A DNA stretch of 64,000 nt from Rhodosorus marinus (Eukaryota > Rhodophyta > Stylonematophyceae > Stylonematales > Stylonemataceae). Made by a program: the position numbers and the translations under genes. The notes under the pieces are model-generated. The model saw only the letters and a list, made by a program, of their open reading frames with translations. It did not search any database and had not been told where the DNA came from. The stretch is from NCBI GenBank assembly GCA_029953675.1, contig JAMWBK010000001.1:3302501-3366500 (forward strand). Direction: 5' to 3'. Numbering within the stretch: position 1 is the first letter of the stretch; each line of letters starts with the position of its first letter. Shown piece by piece: positions 17,984 to 30,600 of this stretch.

Positions 17984-20458
17984 TTAGAGATGACCCAACG
18001 AAACGAGTCGAGGAAAAGTGAGAAAGTGCGTCAAGGAGAAGGCATCGATGAATCGTACCCCTGATCTCCTCCCTTCCAGTCCCAGTTCATCGTCCTCCAG
18101 CGCTTGGCCAAGTCCAACGGCATCGGATCCTGGCGACGAGGCTGGAGCATTACCCCCGTTGGACGGGCTACCCTCCGGCAATCCATCCGAGGGCTTCTGT
18201 ACCGGCGACCCGCTTGGTCTTCCGGAGCCCACGCCTTCGACTAGGTCGGAATCCTTTCGAGAATCAGCAGGGTTGAATTCAGTCGGTTCAGCGGTTTGAT
18301 TCGGATCGATCCGCGGTTTTTTCAAACTCTCTTCGGGAGTGGGAACTTCTGATGTCGTGCCATTGACGGTGACCTCATCCTTCCCGCTCGAAGAAGGGGG
18401 TTCAGCCCCTTTCTCACCGGACGTTGCCTTCTTCGAACCGTCCTCAGTGTCCTTGCGCTTCCGTAAGATTTTCTCTGCCGCTAAGACGTAGTCGGGAAGG
18501 TGCTTTCGTCTCAGAAGTTCAAAATTCACCTGAGGATTCCGACGAAAGCAAGGGATATGTCATGCAATTAGTATTTCTACAGGAGAACGGTCACAGAAGT
18601 TCACGCGTGCGCCGTTTCGTCGTACCCCCATGTCTGGTGTCCTCATGCCCCAGTCCAGAACGTGGCCATGCCACTCTCGAACAGGACCGGAGACGTCCAC
18701 GACGGGCTTCTTCGTGTTCTTGTCATTGGATGCCTTGGCCTTGAACTTCAACCCGATGTAGAACGAGTTTCCACATCCGGCCTTAAAGTTGGGATTCCCA
18801 GTAAATTCCCGAGGATAGGGATGCACCTGAGTGTTTGGCATGGTCTCCAGCTTGTGAATAAGGTACCGGAGGCGAGCTTCCACCAACCCCTTCCATTTCT
18901 TCTGGTTCTCGGAGTCTCCCGCTGACACATCAATGGAAAAGTAATAGTTGTACCTCCCGAAGAAGTCTGAGGAATCAAAGAGCCGCTGCCAGGCCTCAAG
19001 GCCAGGTGTCTTCACTTCTGCGGTAGCGTCTGCTTGATTGAGTATTTCGGTCACAAGTTCCCGGCCTCTCTTGATTTCTTCTCTCATGACTCGAAGCGTG
19101 CTACTCGTGACGTTGTGGGTGGAGTTCATGCTGGGGTAGGCGGGGGTAATCACCGGCATCAAATGCCGCGCGTCGGCGTGGTTTCTTCGATTCCAAACCT
19201 TGAACCCGAGGTTCGGGTTCCCTTGACTTATGGGCTTCAACATGACCGGATTGGGCCACTTCCATTGGTCATACACCAGAAAGAACCGTGACACAAGGAA
19301 GCTCGGTAGCGCGTTCGGATAGAGTTGGCAGATTCTTGCTGTGAGAATGGCCCACGCAACACCACCCAGATAGCCGAGCACATTGGAGTAGATCCCGCGA
19401 CTCTTGGCCCAATGCTTGATTGCTCGCAGGGTAGTCCTATTTGGGACAAACAAAAAAAACGAAAACGGAGGGAGGCGCTATGTTCAGGAGCGGGTTAGCT
19501 CCAGGGCAGAGGGACTGTCTTTTTCGGAAGTGATGAATTATTGTCGGACATCCGAGAGGGTCTACTAACCTGAAGTTGGGAATACTTGGAACAAGTCTGA
19601 GAATTGCATCCGTAACGCGTACACCGTTGATCGATCTTTGCGTAGCGTCATCCACATTCCGCAGAATCGAATCATCGAGAATGTCGAGCTTCTCTGGAAT
19701 GGATGACATTTGCAGGCACGCACAGAGTAAATCAATTTCGACCCCGGAGAACTTGAATTTGACGATGGGTACGTAAGCCTCTGAAACTGCAACAAGATCC
19801 TCGACCTCCGCTCTCTGTCCCAATATATCTACCAAGACAAATTCGGCATCAGACTTTTCTCCAGTTAGAGCATCGGGACTTCCAAAAACCTGCCGGAGAG
19901 AAGAGTAGTTTGGGCAGCAAAGCATGAGGATTTGTTTTGCGCACAGCAAGGAGTCAAACGGTGTTATTAGCTTACATCTCTGCTCCTGTCAATATGTCGA
20001 GGTGCGATGCAAAGTGTATCGATGTCAGCCCCGGGGCCGTTTACCCCAAGTCGATAAGACCCAAAGGTGAAGATCCTTGCACCAGTCTCGGCGGCCATGG
20101 CTTCGGTCATACCTTGATTCATGCTAACCTTTCGCACCCAATCTCGTACAAGTATATGCAGCTCAGCAAGGACCTAAGGAGACCAAACGCCGACTAAGAT
20201 GAGCAAAGTTGGGAACGCACAGAAACCGGCTTAACCGAAGAGTGGGCTCGTACGTCAGATACTAACCTGTTCCCTGTGCTGTTGCTGCTGTTTGGACTCG
20301 TAGAGACTGTTTCGATGAAGACACTCCTCCAGCTCCCGATTGAGCAGGTGATCCTCATCCGTTGGGTTCGCGTACGATATAGGTTCGGTTGTTCCATAGT
20401 TGTACGCTGACTCGGCGCCACCACCTCCAGCGCTCGGTTCAGACGCTGTTTCATTCAT
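17984..20458 (-). CDS. nuclear poly(A) polymerase
   Basis: Five exons (20458-20267, 20173-19976, 19889-19570, 19436-18605, 18529-17984) give about 695 residues. The N-terminal EPISYANPTDED is the family opening. The nucleotidyltransferase core has FTFGSYRLGVNGPGADIDTL with the two metal-binding Asp and VKFKFSGVEIDLLCACLQ with the third. The central domain has TTLRAIKHWAKSRGIYSNVLGYLGGVAWAI, and the RNA-binding-like domain has KWPNPVMLKPI, then TPAYPSMNSTHNVT. The C-terminus is a Ser/Pro/Gly-rich tail with KRK and KKPR basic patches, a likely nuclear signal. The enzyme adds poly(A) tails to mRNA 3' ends. The last exon may contain one more intron near its 3' end because the final 20 residues look less natural. 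Confidence 0.94.
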
Positions 20459-21608
20459 TTCAGATCAGCCAATCAAATTAAAAAAAACACCTGCATCCCC
20501 CCCCCGGGTCCGCCAAGAGCCACACTTCCGCGCAGCGGGTGGAGGGAGCCCGGATAGCTGACAAGCCACTCCACAAGTACAAAAACGAAATACCCGAAGT
20601 TCTCTTCAAAGATGACCAGCTTTTTTCCCGAAAATCTTCATCCCACAAAAAATTCCTTCCTTCTCAAAATTTAGTCCTTCCCTCCTATTCCCCTCCCCCT
20701 TCTCTTCCTCCTTCTTTCCCCTGCCCCGCCCCCCAGAGCCAAACCCACCTTAAAACACCCCAGCGAGCATAAAAACGTAAACACAATATCGCGTCTCCTC
20801 CCCCAAAAAACCGTGAAGAGTCAGCCGTCCCAGTTGACAAGAGAAATGCCGTTAACAAAAATAACAACAAAACAACATTCTTCATTTTGATGCGATTCCG
20901 AGCCATAAATACGATATCTTCATCGCACCCTTCAAAACTCTTTTGAATATATAACCGATGTATTTATAATTTTTAATACTTAGTTCCTTCTACAGTGACT
21001 TACCAGCTCTTAATTGGTTATAAAATATTTAATATATAATAATTTAAGGCATAGCTTACAAACCCGTTTAACCCGATATCTTTCACTATGTTTTACTTCT
21101 TTCGAAGTAGTTTTACCGTGTAAATATATAATATACGATATTACATCGTATCTTGTCAAATAGCTGTTTTTATTGGGTTGAAAGGTCAATAACTTTTGAT
21201 AATATTTGGGATACAAACAAGCATTCCTATTTTCAATTTGGTAAACGGTATTTTCATGAGACTTAATTGGTTTAAGTCACAATTGAATAGAGTTCAATTT
21301 ATTACAATCTTTTTTGGACCTGATTTGATCGGTTTTGGTTTTTTTTTCCTCGGTCGGTGTGGTGGACTGGCTCTCCCTCTCGTCGGGGCTGAGCATGTAT
21401 ATGGAGAAGGGGATCAGGGAGCTGAGGAGGTGGATTGGTCTGCTATTGTCGTTGATGTTGAGAAAGGCCTCACTCTTCTCTTTCTGAGAGAGTTTTTCTG
21501 ATGCTCAGTTTTCGTTTTGCTGTCGAGTGTTAGTGGAGAAGGGATCTCTCGACTTTGCGGGGATGGGTTTTTGTGTGGTGCGGATGTGAGGTGAGCATTT
21601 AGGATTGC
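20459..21608. other. divergent promoter region, AT-rich island
   Basis: Lies between the poly(A) polymerase start (-) and the uS5m start (+). A C-run (about 20495-20506) and a CT-rich segment (20650-20760) are followed by a strongly AT-rich island (about 20930-21340) with several TATATA strings. No coding frame is credible. Confidence 0.5.
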
Positions 21609-22952
21609 TTGAGAGGAATCGGGGTTGTTGCTGTAGAAGGTATCATGAATATTGTAGGTGTTCTATCGAGGAGTACTGGGCTGCGAGAAGGCACCGGACG
21701 ACTGTGGTGCCGTTGGATGTCGGAGTCGGGTGGAAAGGCCTCAACAAAGTTGCAGTTGGAGGAGCTGAGAGTGCTCCCAATGTATGCCCACCAAAGGTTT
21801 CGGAAAGAATCGAGGGGTGGTCCGTTTAGGACGCTGAATGGAAAGTCCGGTGGTGTTGATATGGACTGGGCCTTTAAGGATCTGCACAGACTAGGGCACC
21901 TGGAGGCCGCCTTATCAGAGCACGTCGAGTTCCTCCGTTCGGAGGGCGATGAGAAGCTGGACGAGCTTCGATATGCTAAGATCCAGAGGTGTCTTGCTAA
22001 AACGAGGAATCGCCTGAATGGATACTGTGGAAAGCTGAATATTACTACGGAGGAACTTCTGAATCCAAACCTCAATCCAGTGGATGTACCGAGAAGCGTC
22101 ATGAACTGGGAACAGCAAATGGAGCTCTACGACATTCAAGACGAGCTAAGGGAGTACCTCTTCCAAATGGATAAACTGGAACCGCAGGAATCCTGTATTT
22201 CTGCTGCGTACAAATTCCTCGCAAAACTCCCGGAGCGGATGGATGAAAAGAAAGTGATTGATGATAGGGATATTGGCATTGAAAAGTATGACATAGATGA
22301 GGATGAGCTGGCTCGCAATGAGAAGGAACTAAGGGAGTCAGTGGATACCAGGTTCATGATAAAAGGATTCCACACAGCGCTTCTCGAATTGAAGAAAACT
22401 GCACATTCATTGGCCAGTGGGAGGATAAGGACGTTCAGTGCGGTCGTGGCGGTGGGTAACCTCAACGGAACCGGAGGAATTGGACACGGAAACGCCACTT
22501 CCGCAGGAGAAGCGTGCCAGCGTGCTACGAGGGATGCTCTTAAGAGACTTGTGTATGTTGAACGGTACCAGGGTCGTACTCTACACTATGCGCTAGCCAA
22601 CAATGGAGCTCCTAAGTTCGAGATGTGGCCACTGCAAGCAGGACTAGGCCTCCGGTGCTGGAAGGGCTTCATTCCAATGCTCGCACTCTTGGGATTCAAG
22701 GATGTTGGTGGGAGAATAAGGCCCTGTCAATCCAATCTCAAAATGCTTCGGGGCTGCAGGGTGCTCTTGAGGATGTTGGCGGCCATGAAAACGCCGAAGC
22801 AAATAGCAGAGGACCGGGGCTTGAAAGCCACCGAGATTTCAGAGTGGCACAGAAAAGCACTGGCAGAAGCGGATGAGCTGAGAGCAATTCGTCAACTTGA
22901 CAGCAAACTACATGGAGCACCCGAAGCGCCCTCAGAGATCACGATGAGATAG
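21609..22952 (+). CDS. mitochondrial ribosomal protein uS5m
   Basis: An uninterrupted 447-residue frame. The signature of bacterial-type S5 lies at about residues 250-370: a double-stranded-RNA-binding-like part (GRIRTFSAVVAVGNLNGTGG) followed by HGNATSAGEACQRATRDALKRL and the C-terminal fold (LQAGLGLRC, LLGFKDVGGR). The first 40 residues (Arg-rich, few acids) fit a mitochondrial presequence, followed by a long family-specific charged extension, typical of mitochondrial rather than plastid S5. It is a protein of the small mitoribosomal subunit. An alternative Met lies 13 residues in (MNIVGVLSRSTG). This is one of the few intron-free long genes in the window. Confidence 0.9.
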   Translation: MRGIGVVAVEGIMNIVGVLSRSTGLREGTGRLWCRWMSESGGKASTKLQLEELRVLPMYAHQRFRKESRGGPFRTLNGKSGGVDMDWAFKDLHRLGHLEAALSEHVEFLRSEGDEKLDELRYAKIQRCLAKTRNRLNGYCGKLNITTEELLNPNLNPVDVPRSVMNWEQQMELYDIQDELREYLFQMDKLEPQESCISAAYKFLAKLPERMDEKKVIDDRDIGIEKYDIDEDELARNEKELRESVDTRFMIKGFHTALLELKKTAHSLASGRIRTFSAVVAVGNLNGTGGIGHGNATSAGEACQRATRDALKRLVYVERYQGRTLHYALANNGAPKFEMWPLQAGLGLRCWKGFIPMLALLGFKDVGGRIRPCQSNLKMLRGCRVLLRMLAAMKTPKQIAEDRGLKATEISEWHRKALAEADELRAIRQLDSKLHGAPEAPSEITMR

Positions 22953-23334
22953 GTGATATCGCCGTTACGTTGGAGGCTTTTCGAGATCAGGGGCGTGGTT
23001 GATCCTCCACAAGTGCCCGCCCTGCGAATTTTGTGGACCTCAAATCTTTCCTATGCGACTGAAACCTCATCAACTTTTAGAGTAAGTTCGCTTTAGTCGT
23101 CTTGTTTATTAAATCAGCGTTTGCCTAGTTCGTGCTTTCTTTCAAAACTAACACCGCCAAGTAGATCCTTTGCAAAGGGGACGGATTCCTTAGGCCTGGC
23201 CTCGAAAAAAACTGCGCATTCATTTTTGGCCAGAGTATCAACCGCCTTGAGACCAAACGCCTAAGGACTTACAAGAAAAACGTGGTCAGGCTCTGAAAGG
23301 TTTATCGTAATGACTCCGTGAGGCTATCCCCCTG
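22953..23334. other. convergent 3' spacer
   Basis: Between the convergent uS5m and GET3-like genes. No open frame or repeat is seen; it presumably contains both 3' UTRs. Confidence 0.4.
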
Positions 23335-25535
23335 TCAATTATCAGATGATGAAACGTTCTCCGGGCCCGTTGCCTCGCGCTCCTGACTTGGAGAAGCTGT
23401 TGAACTCGATGTGGGTACCGTCGCCTTTTCCTCTATCTTGGCTTCCTCAACCTCTCCCTTGGCCTCTGTTTTGTCAGCCTTGATCTCCTTTTGTCCTTCC
23501 TCTGCCTCTTCCTCGTCCCGGAACAGTTGGCGTCCCATGGTTCGCAGGGCGTAAGGGCCTCGAATCTCTCTGTCGAAGAACTAAGCAATGTTTTCGCAAT
23601 CGTAACGAGCTTTAGACTCGAACATTTCAAGAACAGCGGCAAGCTGGAATATCGGTAAGGCGAGAGTACCTGAATTTTTGATAGCTTCATGTTCGTAAAC
23701 GTCTTCTCGACAAAGCCAAGGTTTGCCTGTTGCTCTTTTCTCCTTGTCGAACAGAAGGTACAGTGGTCATTCTCCTGTTGAATCTGTTAAACAAGCCCGA
23801 TTGTTACAAGGTCAACTTCTGCAAGGACGCGCAGGACGGAGAAACTAAACACCGTGTGAGACGTCACTTACCTGATTCACAAAAACGTAATGTACAGGAA
23901 TGCTCTCTTTCCTAAGTTCATCAATCAGCCGCATACTCTCGGAGATGGCCATCATGTTCTGAACCCACATCGCAAGGACGGCACCGAAGTCAGCGTGAGC
24001 TAAGAAAAAAGTCTTCTCGAAAAAATCACGCGTTGAAGCACGCAAGCGAAGAGACCTGTTGCCGTCTCTGGAAGAGACTTACCGGAATTGTCGCGACGAT
24101 AAATTCTGTCTGCTGCTGATCCTTGAAAAGGTCACGTACAACCTGCATGTTTCTTTTCATTTCCTCGATATCCCTCGTGTCAAGTCCTAGACAAAGAAAG
24201 GGAACAGAATCTTAGCAATTCGAGAAAGCGCGAACCACTGAACACCAGACCGTTGCGGAGGACAAACCATCAGCCCCTTCGCCGCCGAACATGTTCTTCA
24301 TAGAGCTCATCATGTTCCCGAACTTCGCCTTCATCGAAATGATCTTGCCCAAGAATGAGTCCATGAAGTCTGGGAGTGACAACAATCGAAGCGTGTGGCC
24401 CGTCGGGGCTGTATCAAACACGATACGGTCGAATTTCCTGTAGGCCGGATCGCCTTGGATCAGCTTAATGATCTCCACAAGCGCCACCGCTTCGTCGAAT
24501 CTGGACAAGGACAGACAAGAGGAAGATGTGACAGCGAGTTAGAGAAGGCACCACATGACAAAGGAAAAGACAGGTCCATGACTTGGCCTTCTCCGCTGAT
24601 ACTAGTAAATCTTCAGCGACGTACCCTGGCGGCAGTTGATCAAATAGACCGTCGAGGTCGTCTAAGCCCATTTCATTCATCATTCCTGGCATCATGGCGC
24701 GTTTTTCATCCGGCGACAGAAGATTGATCTGGGACTTGATGTCCTCAGGGTTGATTTCCTGGGCGTAGAGGTTGTCTATCCCGAGCACTGGGGTCGGCAT
24801 TCCGCCGCTGAGGTCTATCCCAAACGCGTCCGACAGAGAATGCGCTGGATCGGTTGAAATAATCAACGTCGACTGCGAGCTATCGGCAAACTTTGTCGCG
24901 AGCGCGGCAGACATGCTCGTCTTCCCAACTCCTCCCTTACCACCCACAAGAATATATCTAAGCGCAGAAAATATTTGGACGGCGAGTCACTCAGCAGGAT
25001 CCGCCAACGACGGCAGAGCATATTTTCAGCGTGCTTACTTCTTCCTTCGGTTCTCCAACAGATCCTTGGCCTCAGAATCGAATATATGTTTAGAAGGGAC
25101 GGCCTTCACGTCAATACTGCTCCCAGGAGAAGCTGTGGTTGTGCCAGTTGTTGGAGGGGTGGCAAATCTAGACATGTCAAAGCCCGCAGTGCCGACAGCC
25201 GGCCCGGGCATCGTCGACGGCTTAGCAGAACTCCCCGCCCTCTTACCCAAGGAAAAAACCAAAGATCCCAGCGATAACGCAAAGAAAACTTTTCCATAGG
25301 GTATACCGCTCCAAAACGGTGCCCTATCCTCTGGCTTCGCCTGCGGAGGTGGCGCAATCTCCGCGATAACCTCCTTTCCAGCAGCCGATTGCCCAGCCCC
25401 TTGAACTTCCACAGCGCGCTTCTTTCCAAAAGCCATAACAACAACGCCTCGACGGCGACATCTCTGCTGCACGCTCCCAGCCCCTGCCCCTCCACCAGCA
25501 AGGACGTTCGCCCCGTTCACAAATCCCAGCTCCAT
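23335..25535 (-). CDS. plastid GET3/ArsA-type ATPase with N-terminal membrane segment
   Basis: Seven exons (25535-25039, 24957-24625, 24500-24268, 24186-24083, 23958-23872, 23783-23670, 23580-23335) give 537 residues. The ATPase core has the deviant P-loop [10 protein letters not shown] near residue 170, [43 protein letters not shown], and the Zn-binding C..C in DHCTFC. This is the GET3/ArsA family, which delivers tail-anchored membrane proteins. The first 165 residues are unusual: MELGFVNG with an Arg-rich stretch fits a plastid transit peptide, and residues 79-97 ([19 protein letters not shown]) form a predicted transmembrane helix before a Pro/Thr/Ser linker. The C-terminus is a Glu/Lys tail. 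The first two residues of exon 7 depend on the acceptor chosen. Confidence 0.9.
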
Positions 25536-26391
25536 TGTAAACTCACCAACCCAGAAAACACTTGGTCCAATGTCCAAATGCCCCGACCTTGCCCCCTCCC
25601 CTCCCCTCCCCTCCCCCCCCCCCACCCCCAACGGGCCTCCTTCCCTCCAAGCCAAAAAAAATACACCTCCACTCAACAAGAACCACACCCTACAGAGAAA
25701 CCTAAATCAGCTCCTCACTTTCACCGTCATGCAAAAACTACCTACTGTTCCCAACCTCCCCCCACCACCGCCTTCCTCTTCCCCATCTTCCCCAAACAAA
25801 TGCAAAAGCCCACATAGACTCCAACTTCCCCAACAGTATAAAAACCCGTGAAAAGGGCTATTCCACCCCGCAGCATCCCAGAAAAGGAAGATGAAAATAA
25901 AATAAAATAAAGCCCCCTGTTTGTTTCGTCAGTCCACGGAGTTTGAAGAGACGTTCTGTTTTTTGTGGAAAAACAAAACAAGAAACGCGGACGAAACACA
26001 CACGGCCGGGATTGTGGTTTGGGGGGGGGGGAGAGAAATGCATATTTCCTCATGGCCAATGATCCACAGTATTCAACAAAAACGGGCACTCTACGGCGGG
26101 CCAAAGCCGATACTGTCCCCGATATCTCTATGGATTGAATACTTTTGGGGGGGGGGGGGTTAGATGAGTCCTTTTTCAACCGCACTAGCCACAATTAATT
26201 GCAATATGTCCAGATACTATGAAAACAAAGAGTTATGGTAATTCATGGGATATACTTTATAATTGCGTACATAGTTGGAACAAGGTTTTGATTACCTAGG
26301 TTAAAAACGGACGATAAGTTTCTAGTCTTGATCCGGTGTGTTCAATTTATTTAATAAATGTGTTCCCATTCTCGAAAATAGGCAGACAATC

Positions 26392-26739
26392 CTAGCACAT
26401 TCTCATTCTATCACAAAAAAGGGGGTAGGGTAAATCAAAAAAATTGCCAACCAGTTCGTTCCTTTTTTGAATTATATAAGTATTCAAGATCATTTTTTGT
26501 GAAATATTATTCCCCCTCCTAACTGCTTTCATATGTTTTCCCGCTTCAGGGTATTTCATGACGGAAAAAGCCATTGAAAATCTCTCTCGTTTCTGTGTGG
26601 AGAGCATCAACTTGGCGATGTGACACTCGAGCGGAGACGGAAGGCAGGGGTGTGGACCGCTGGTGCTTGGTACTGAGTTGAGTCCTGCTTTCAATTTTTT
26701 GAGATCGTTGTAGTAGCGGCTCAGCTCTGAACTCCGCAT
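26392..26739 (-). CDS. hypothetical ORF, uncertain
   Basis: A 115-residue minus-strand frame beginning MRSSELSRYYNDLKKLKAGL, basic, with a moderately natural composition up to about residue 80 and a less natural hydrophobic end in AT-rich sequence. No family is recognised and no splice partner was found. It may be spurious. Confidence 0.2.
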   Translation of the reverse strand: MRSSELSRYYNDLKKLKAGLNSVPSTSGPHPCLPSPLECHIAKLMLSTQKRERFSMAFSVMKYPEAGKHMKAVRRGNNISQKMILNTYIIQKRNELVGNFFDLPYPLFCDRMRMC

Positions 26740-26750
26740 CTCAACTCACA

Positions 26751-26875
26751 GGCGAGCTTTTGGCGTTTGAACTTGAATAAGTTTTATAGTGTGACTTCCC
26801 GAGCAATCGTATAAGACCACCATTAGAAGGGCACATCCCTTCACTCGCGCTAAACGGCGGAGCTTGCTGTTGAAG
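26751..26875. repeat. 125-bp direct repeat, copy 1
   Basis: Begins GGCGAGCTTTTGGCGTTTGA and is identical to copy 2 over 125 bp, with units starting 181 bp apart. No open frame or RNA fold is obvious. Confidence 0.95.
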
Positions 26876-26931
26876 GCTCAGAGGTTCCACAGCTTTTGAC
26901 TAGCTTTTTGAAGGCTTTACCAGGGAGCTTT

Positions 26932-27056
26932 GGCGAGCTTTTGGCGTTTGAACTTGAATAAGTTTTATAGTGTGACTTCCCGAGCAATCGTATAAGACCA
27001 CCATTAGAAGGGCACATCCCTTCACTCGCGCTAAACGGCGGAGCTTGCTGTTGAAG
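26932..27056. repeat. 125-bp direct repeat, copy 2
   Basis: Identical to copy 1, separated from it by 56 bp of different sequence. The identity points to a recent duplication, gene conversion, or an assembly duplication. Confidence 0.95.
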
Positions 27057-27647
27057 CCATCCGGATCCGATGTTTAACTATCTCCAGACTTGGAACGAGT
27101 GATACCAAAGAAATACACCCGCCCTATCCCTGAACATTCAGTTTCACCAAACCCGGCTCTGCTTGGACCCTCGTCAGTCGACAGCCTTGCACCAGCTGCA
27201 GTGTATCTTGGTATAAGGTGACCGTTCCTCTCAGGCCAAAGAACCCGTCTGTAGCCTCACACAAACTTTTCAGCTCCCAACCTTCGCCATCACTTAAATT
27301 GGTTTTATGTGCGAAGTTGAATGCAGCGGAGGGTTGACCCCAGCCAGAGATGACATGTAACCGAAACGTCTACTGCGGAAGAGCTTCACAAGGGACTCTG
27401 ACAGTATTTTGAAAGCTTGCAACCGGACTAGTTGAAAACAATGTGACCGTGAGAAGAACTGTTCCTGGCCATTGAGCGAAAGATTCGCACCAGGCAAGGA
27501 CCCCGCATTGACAAGCATCTTTGCGTTCGGCACAGACGGGCGGACTGTACCGGCTTCTGTTTCAATGCTTATGACGGTGCTGGTTGCTTCAGACGGCATG
27601 AAGCACCGGTTGTTCGACCCCGCTAAGAGCTCCTTCGGAGCTGGGGC

Positions 27648-30600
27648 ATGGAAACAGCGAGAGTCTTCCTGATTCTTGTGGTTGTGTTATCTCCGGGCCT
27701 TCTTTCCATGCGCTCCGTTACATCACAGAAGTGGTCCCTTGAGGGCACTCTTGACGGGACGTCTGCCGGAGGGCTTTGTATTCGGGGTGAGGGGTCTGTA
27801 GTGAACGTCTCAATGGCACCCCCTCCTCCAGTCTCTTTGCGGGGAGCAAAGGTTCGCACGAGGACAGGCCGGAACGCTGATTATGCCGGGCCATTCGTCA
27901 GCATTCCTAGAGAAGATTTGGAAGTAATTGCCACAGGTGATCCCCACGAGGATAAGGACGTGGATGTGCCACCAGAAGATGTGAAGAACATCCATCGTAC
28001 AAAAGGTAACGCCGTCAATGACGCACTTGAGATCACGAGCGAACCGACTTCTAACCCCGCACGTACCTCTTCCCCTGCAGCTCGGACAGGTGTCAAGGTT
28101 CGCGGAATTGTGGGATCGATAAGTCCAGTGCTCCCGCCGGAATCCTGTCCAACCTTCCTCCTGGTTTTACAAGATTGCAGTGATCCTGTAAGTACCGTGA
28201 TGGTCTTCTCTGGCCCAGAGGCAGTCTCTTGGAGGTCTTTTCTGGAGCCTGGGCTTGAGGTGAGAGTGCATGCATAGAATCGCCTGCGTTATCATAGCGT
28301 ACCATGTACTCAGTAGCTGATTGAAAATATTTTATTTACCAGCTCGTCGCGAGCAAGCTCAGGCGGGGTAGACTACCAACCCAGAATAGCAGACAAATCC
28401 TCAAAGCAACACCAGAGACGTGGCTTTCTCAGTCCTATTCAGCTGAAAACTCGCAAGATTCCCACTGGGTTGGGACCCTCGAGCCGAAATGGAAGAGGGC
28501 GCGAATAGCCATGGCACTACCTTCGACCGCACACCCCTATGCGGAGGGTGTTTCGGACCGCATCCCACGTTACAACTTGAAGGGGATCGTTACTCGCATA
28601 GTTCCAGATGTCATGTATGTACCATCAACACCCTAGTACTTCTCACTCCGCCCCGCGGAAATGGACTCACGGGAAATATTCGATGCTTACAGGTGGGAAC
28701 TTGATGGAAGGCTACGGGTTCTACTGCCGCGCGAATTCGGATCCAAAGTCTTAGTGGCAGCCAGCACATACGACGTTCGAACAGGCGCAGAGGTCAAAAT
28801 TCGACATGCTGTGAAGATGGTAGGCAGAAGCAGCTGCGTCTATCTGTCCCCACGAGCTAGTGCTTCAATCGTCAAGTTTGCAACGGAGTCTGCTGAAAGC
28901 TCAAATGCCACAGCGAGGGACTGGGTCAGCCACTGGAGAAAGCTAAGGGACGAACTTTCCCCTTGGTGCATGGACATAGCAGAGCTTATGTACCGCGAGC
29001 TTTGCAGCAAGTTTGAGAATTTTTTTGGAAAGCGGACTGGGAGACAACTCCTTGGGAGTCGCAAAAACGGTGTGTTGATGTCCATAAGCATTACGCTATT
29101 TCAGGCTGCTTCTTGACAGCAGAAAAAGTCAGTGCTCCTGATATGTACCTCCCGCTATATGGAACATGCTTAAAGGCGGTGGTCTGCTACGGTTCGTCCT
29201 CAAGCACTGCGGGTTTCACGCCGCAGTACCAGAACAGATCCCGGGTGCCTTGTCGGCTTTCTTATGTCCAGTGAGCACTGACGATGCACCTTGTGATGAA
29301 GAGCGAGCTCGGTACTGGATCCCATCGATGTCGGAATTTCGGAACGCCGCTAGGCGCTCTTTCGAAGACGCCTGTGAGGGCAACGAAGAAGTACAGGGCA
29401 CACGGTTGCTCAGCTCGCAAGACGTGGACAGAATCGCTGGGAAGAGAACTATTCTTGTTGGGGTTTTGGTCTCATCCGATCGGACGTGAGTTTGAGAGCC
29501 CACACGCGTCATGGAGAGACTGTAGAACAATTAGCTGAAGCCGTTGGTTGTTTCTATACGCTTGCATCAGGGGAGCCCTGCGACTGTTTGATTCGCAAGG
29601 AGCCGTGCCGGTTATTCTCGAGGCCGGAGATGATGATAGCCGTATGGTATCGTTGAACAGAGTTTCAGTGCTGAAAGAGTATTCAGTGATTGCAACCAAC
29701 GATGCAGTGGGGGGCTACAGCATCTCAGTGGCGGTTGCTATGGATCGGGTGCTTCCGGTCGATGCTCCCAGAGACCGAGCTTCGACTCCCAAGCGAACAG
29801 CCTCTGGGAAACGAAGCATTTCCATGGCAGTGTTCGTGATACACATCAACCGCGTTAAGCAACGGTCAGTTGCACCCAGTAAATTCATTTTAGAGGGGAG
29901 GACGGTCGCCACAAAAAGTGACGGTAGAGATTGGGAAGTACTTGAACGGGCAAAGTCTGCAGGGATCGCGTTTATGGGGTAAGGTCTCCAACCTTTACCA
30001 GCACTGTGTTGCACTCTGCTTGGAACCTTAATTGCAACATCCAGCTGATTTATTCCCCTACCCTTTGTTGACTATTCGGAACGAGTAGCGAAGCCGTTTC
30101 ACATTTCGAAGTCTTGCAGCCGGGAAGATTGTACTCGATATCAGACTTTGAGACAAAACAGAAGTCTAAGTTTGGTGAAGATCTCTCCCAGCTAATCGTT
30201 ACAAGGGAAGCCGCGGTGCGCCCTTTGAAGATTAGCGGAACCCGGTGGGAAGCGATCGTAAATCCACTGAGATTGCTTTTCGAAAAGAAAAGGGACCTGG
30301 ACCTGTCCAAACCCGGCGTGTTCGAGGAAAGGGGTGTAGTCTCGTTCGCTGCCCGAGTTCAGTCCAGGCTAAGTATGGGGGAGTTGCTCCTCGTTGACCC
30401 CGTTTTTGGGTGTAACGCGGTACGTGACTAGTGCATATACTTAAGAAAGCGTTTCTGTTCCACCTCACGGTAGCGTGTGAGGTCACCACGATAGCTTTCT
30501 TACGGCTTTTGGGTACCGTCGTCTTCGAATGGCAGGTAGTTCTGGAAACTTGTGGCGGAGCTGAGTTTCCGCGCAAATTCCTTCAGGGTTCACTGATCAC

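Larger units (their letters stand above)
25536..27647. other. spacer with homopolymer runs and direct repeat
   Basis: Upstream of the GET3-like gene and of the CTC1 homologue. Contents in order: C-run (25605-25630), G-runs (near 26025 and 26148), AT-rich stretch (26190-26480), a minus-strand open frame, the 125-bp direct repeats, and about 600 bp before the CTC1 start. Plus-strand frames near 25389-25851 are proline-rich only because of pyrimidine bias. Confidence 0.4.

Noticed and set aside
25389-25851. Proline-rich plus-strand ORFs
   Set aside because: They arise from C-rich and CT-rich promoter DNA and are antisense to GET3 exon 1.
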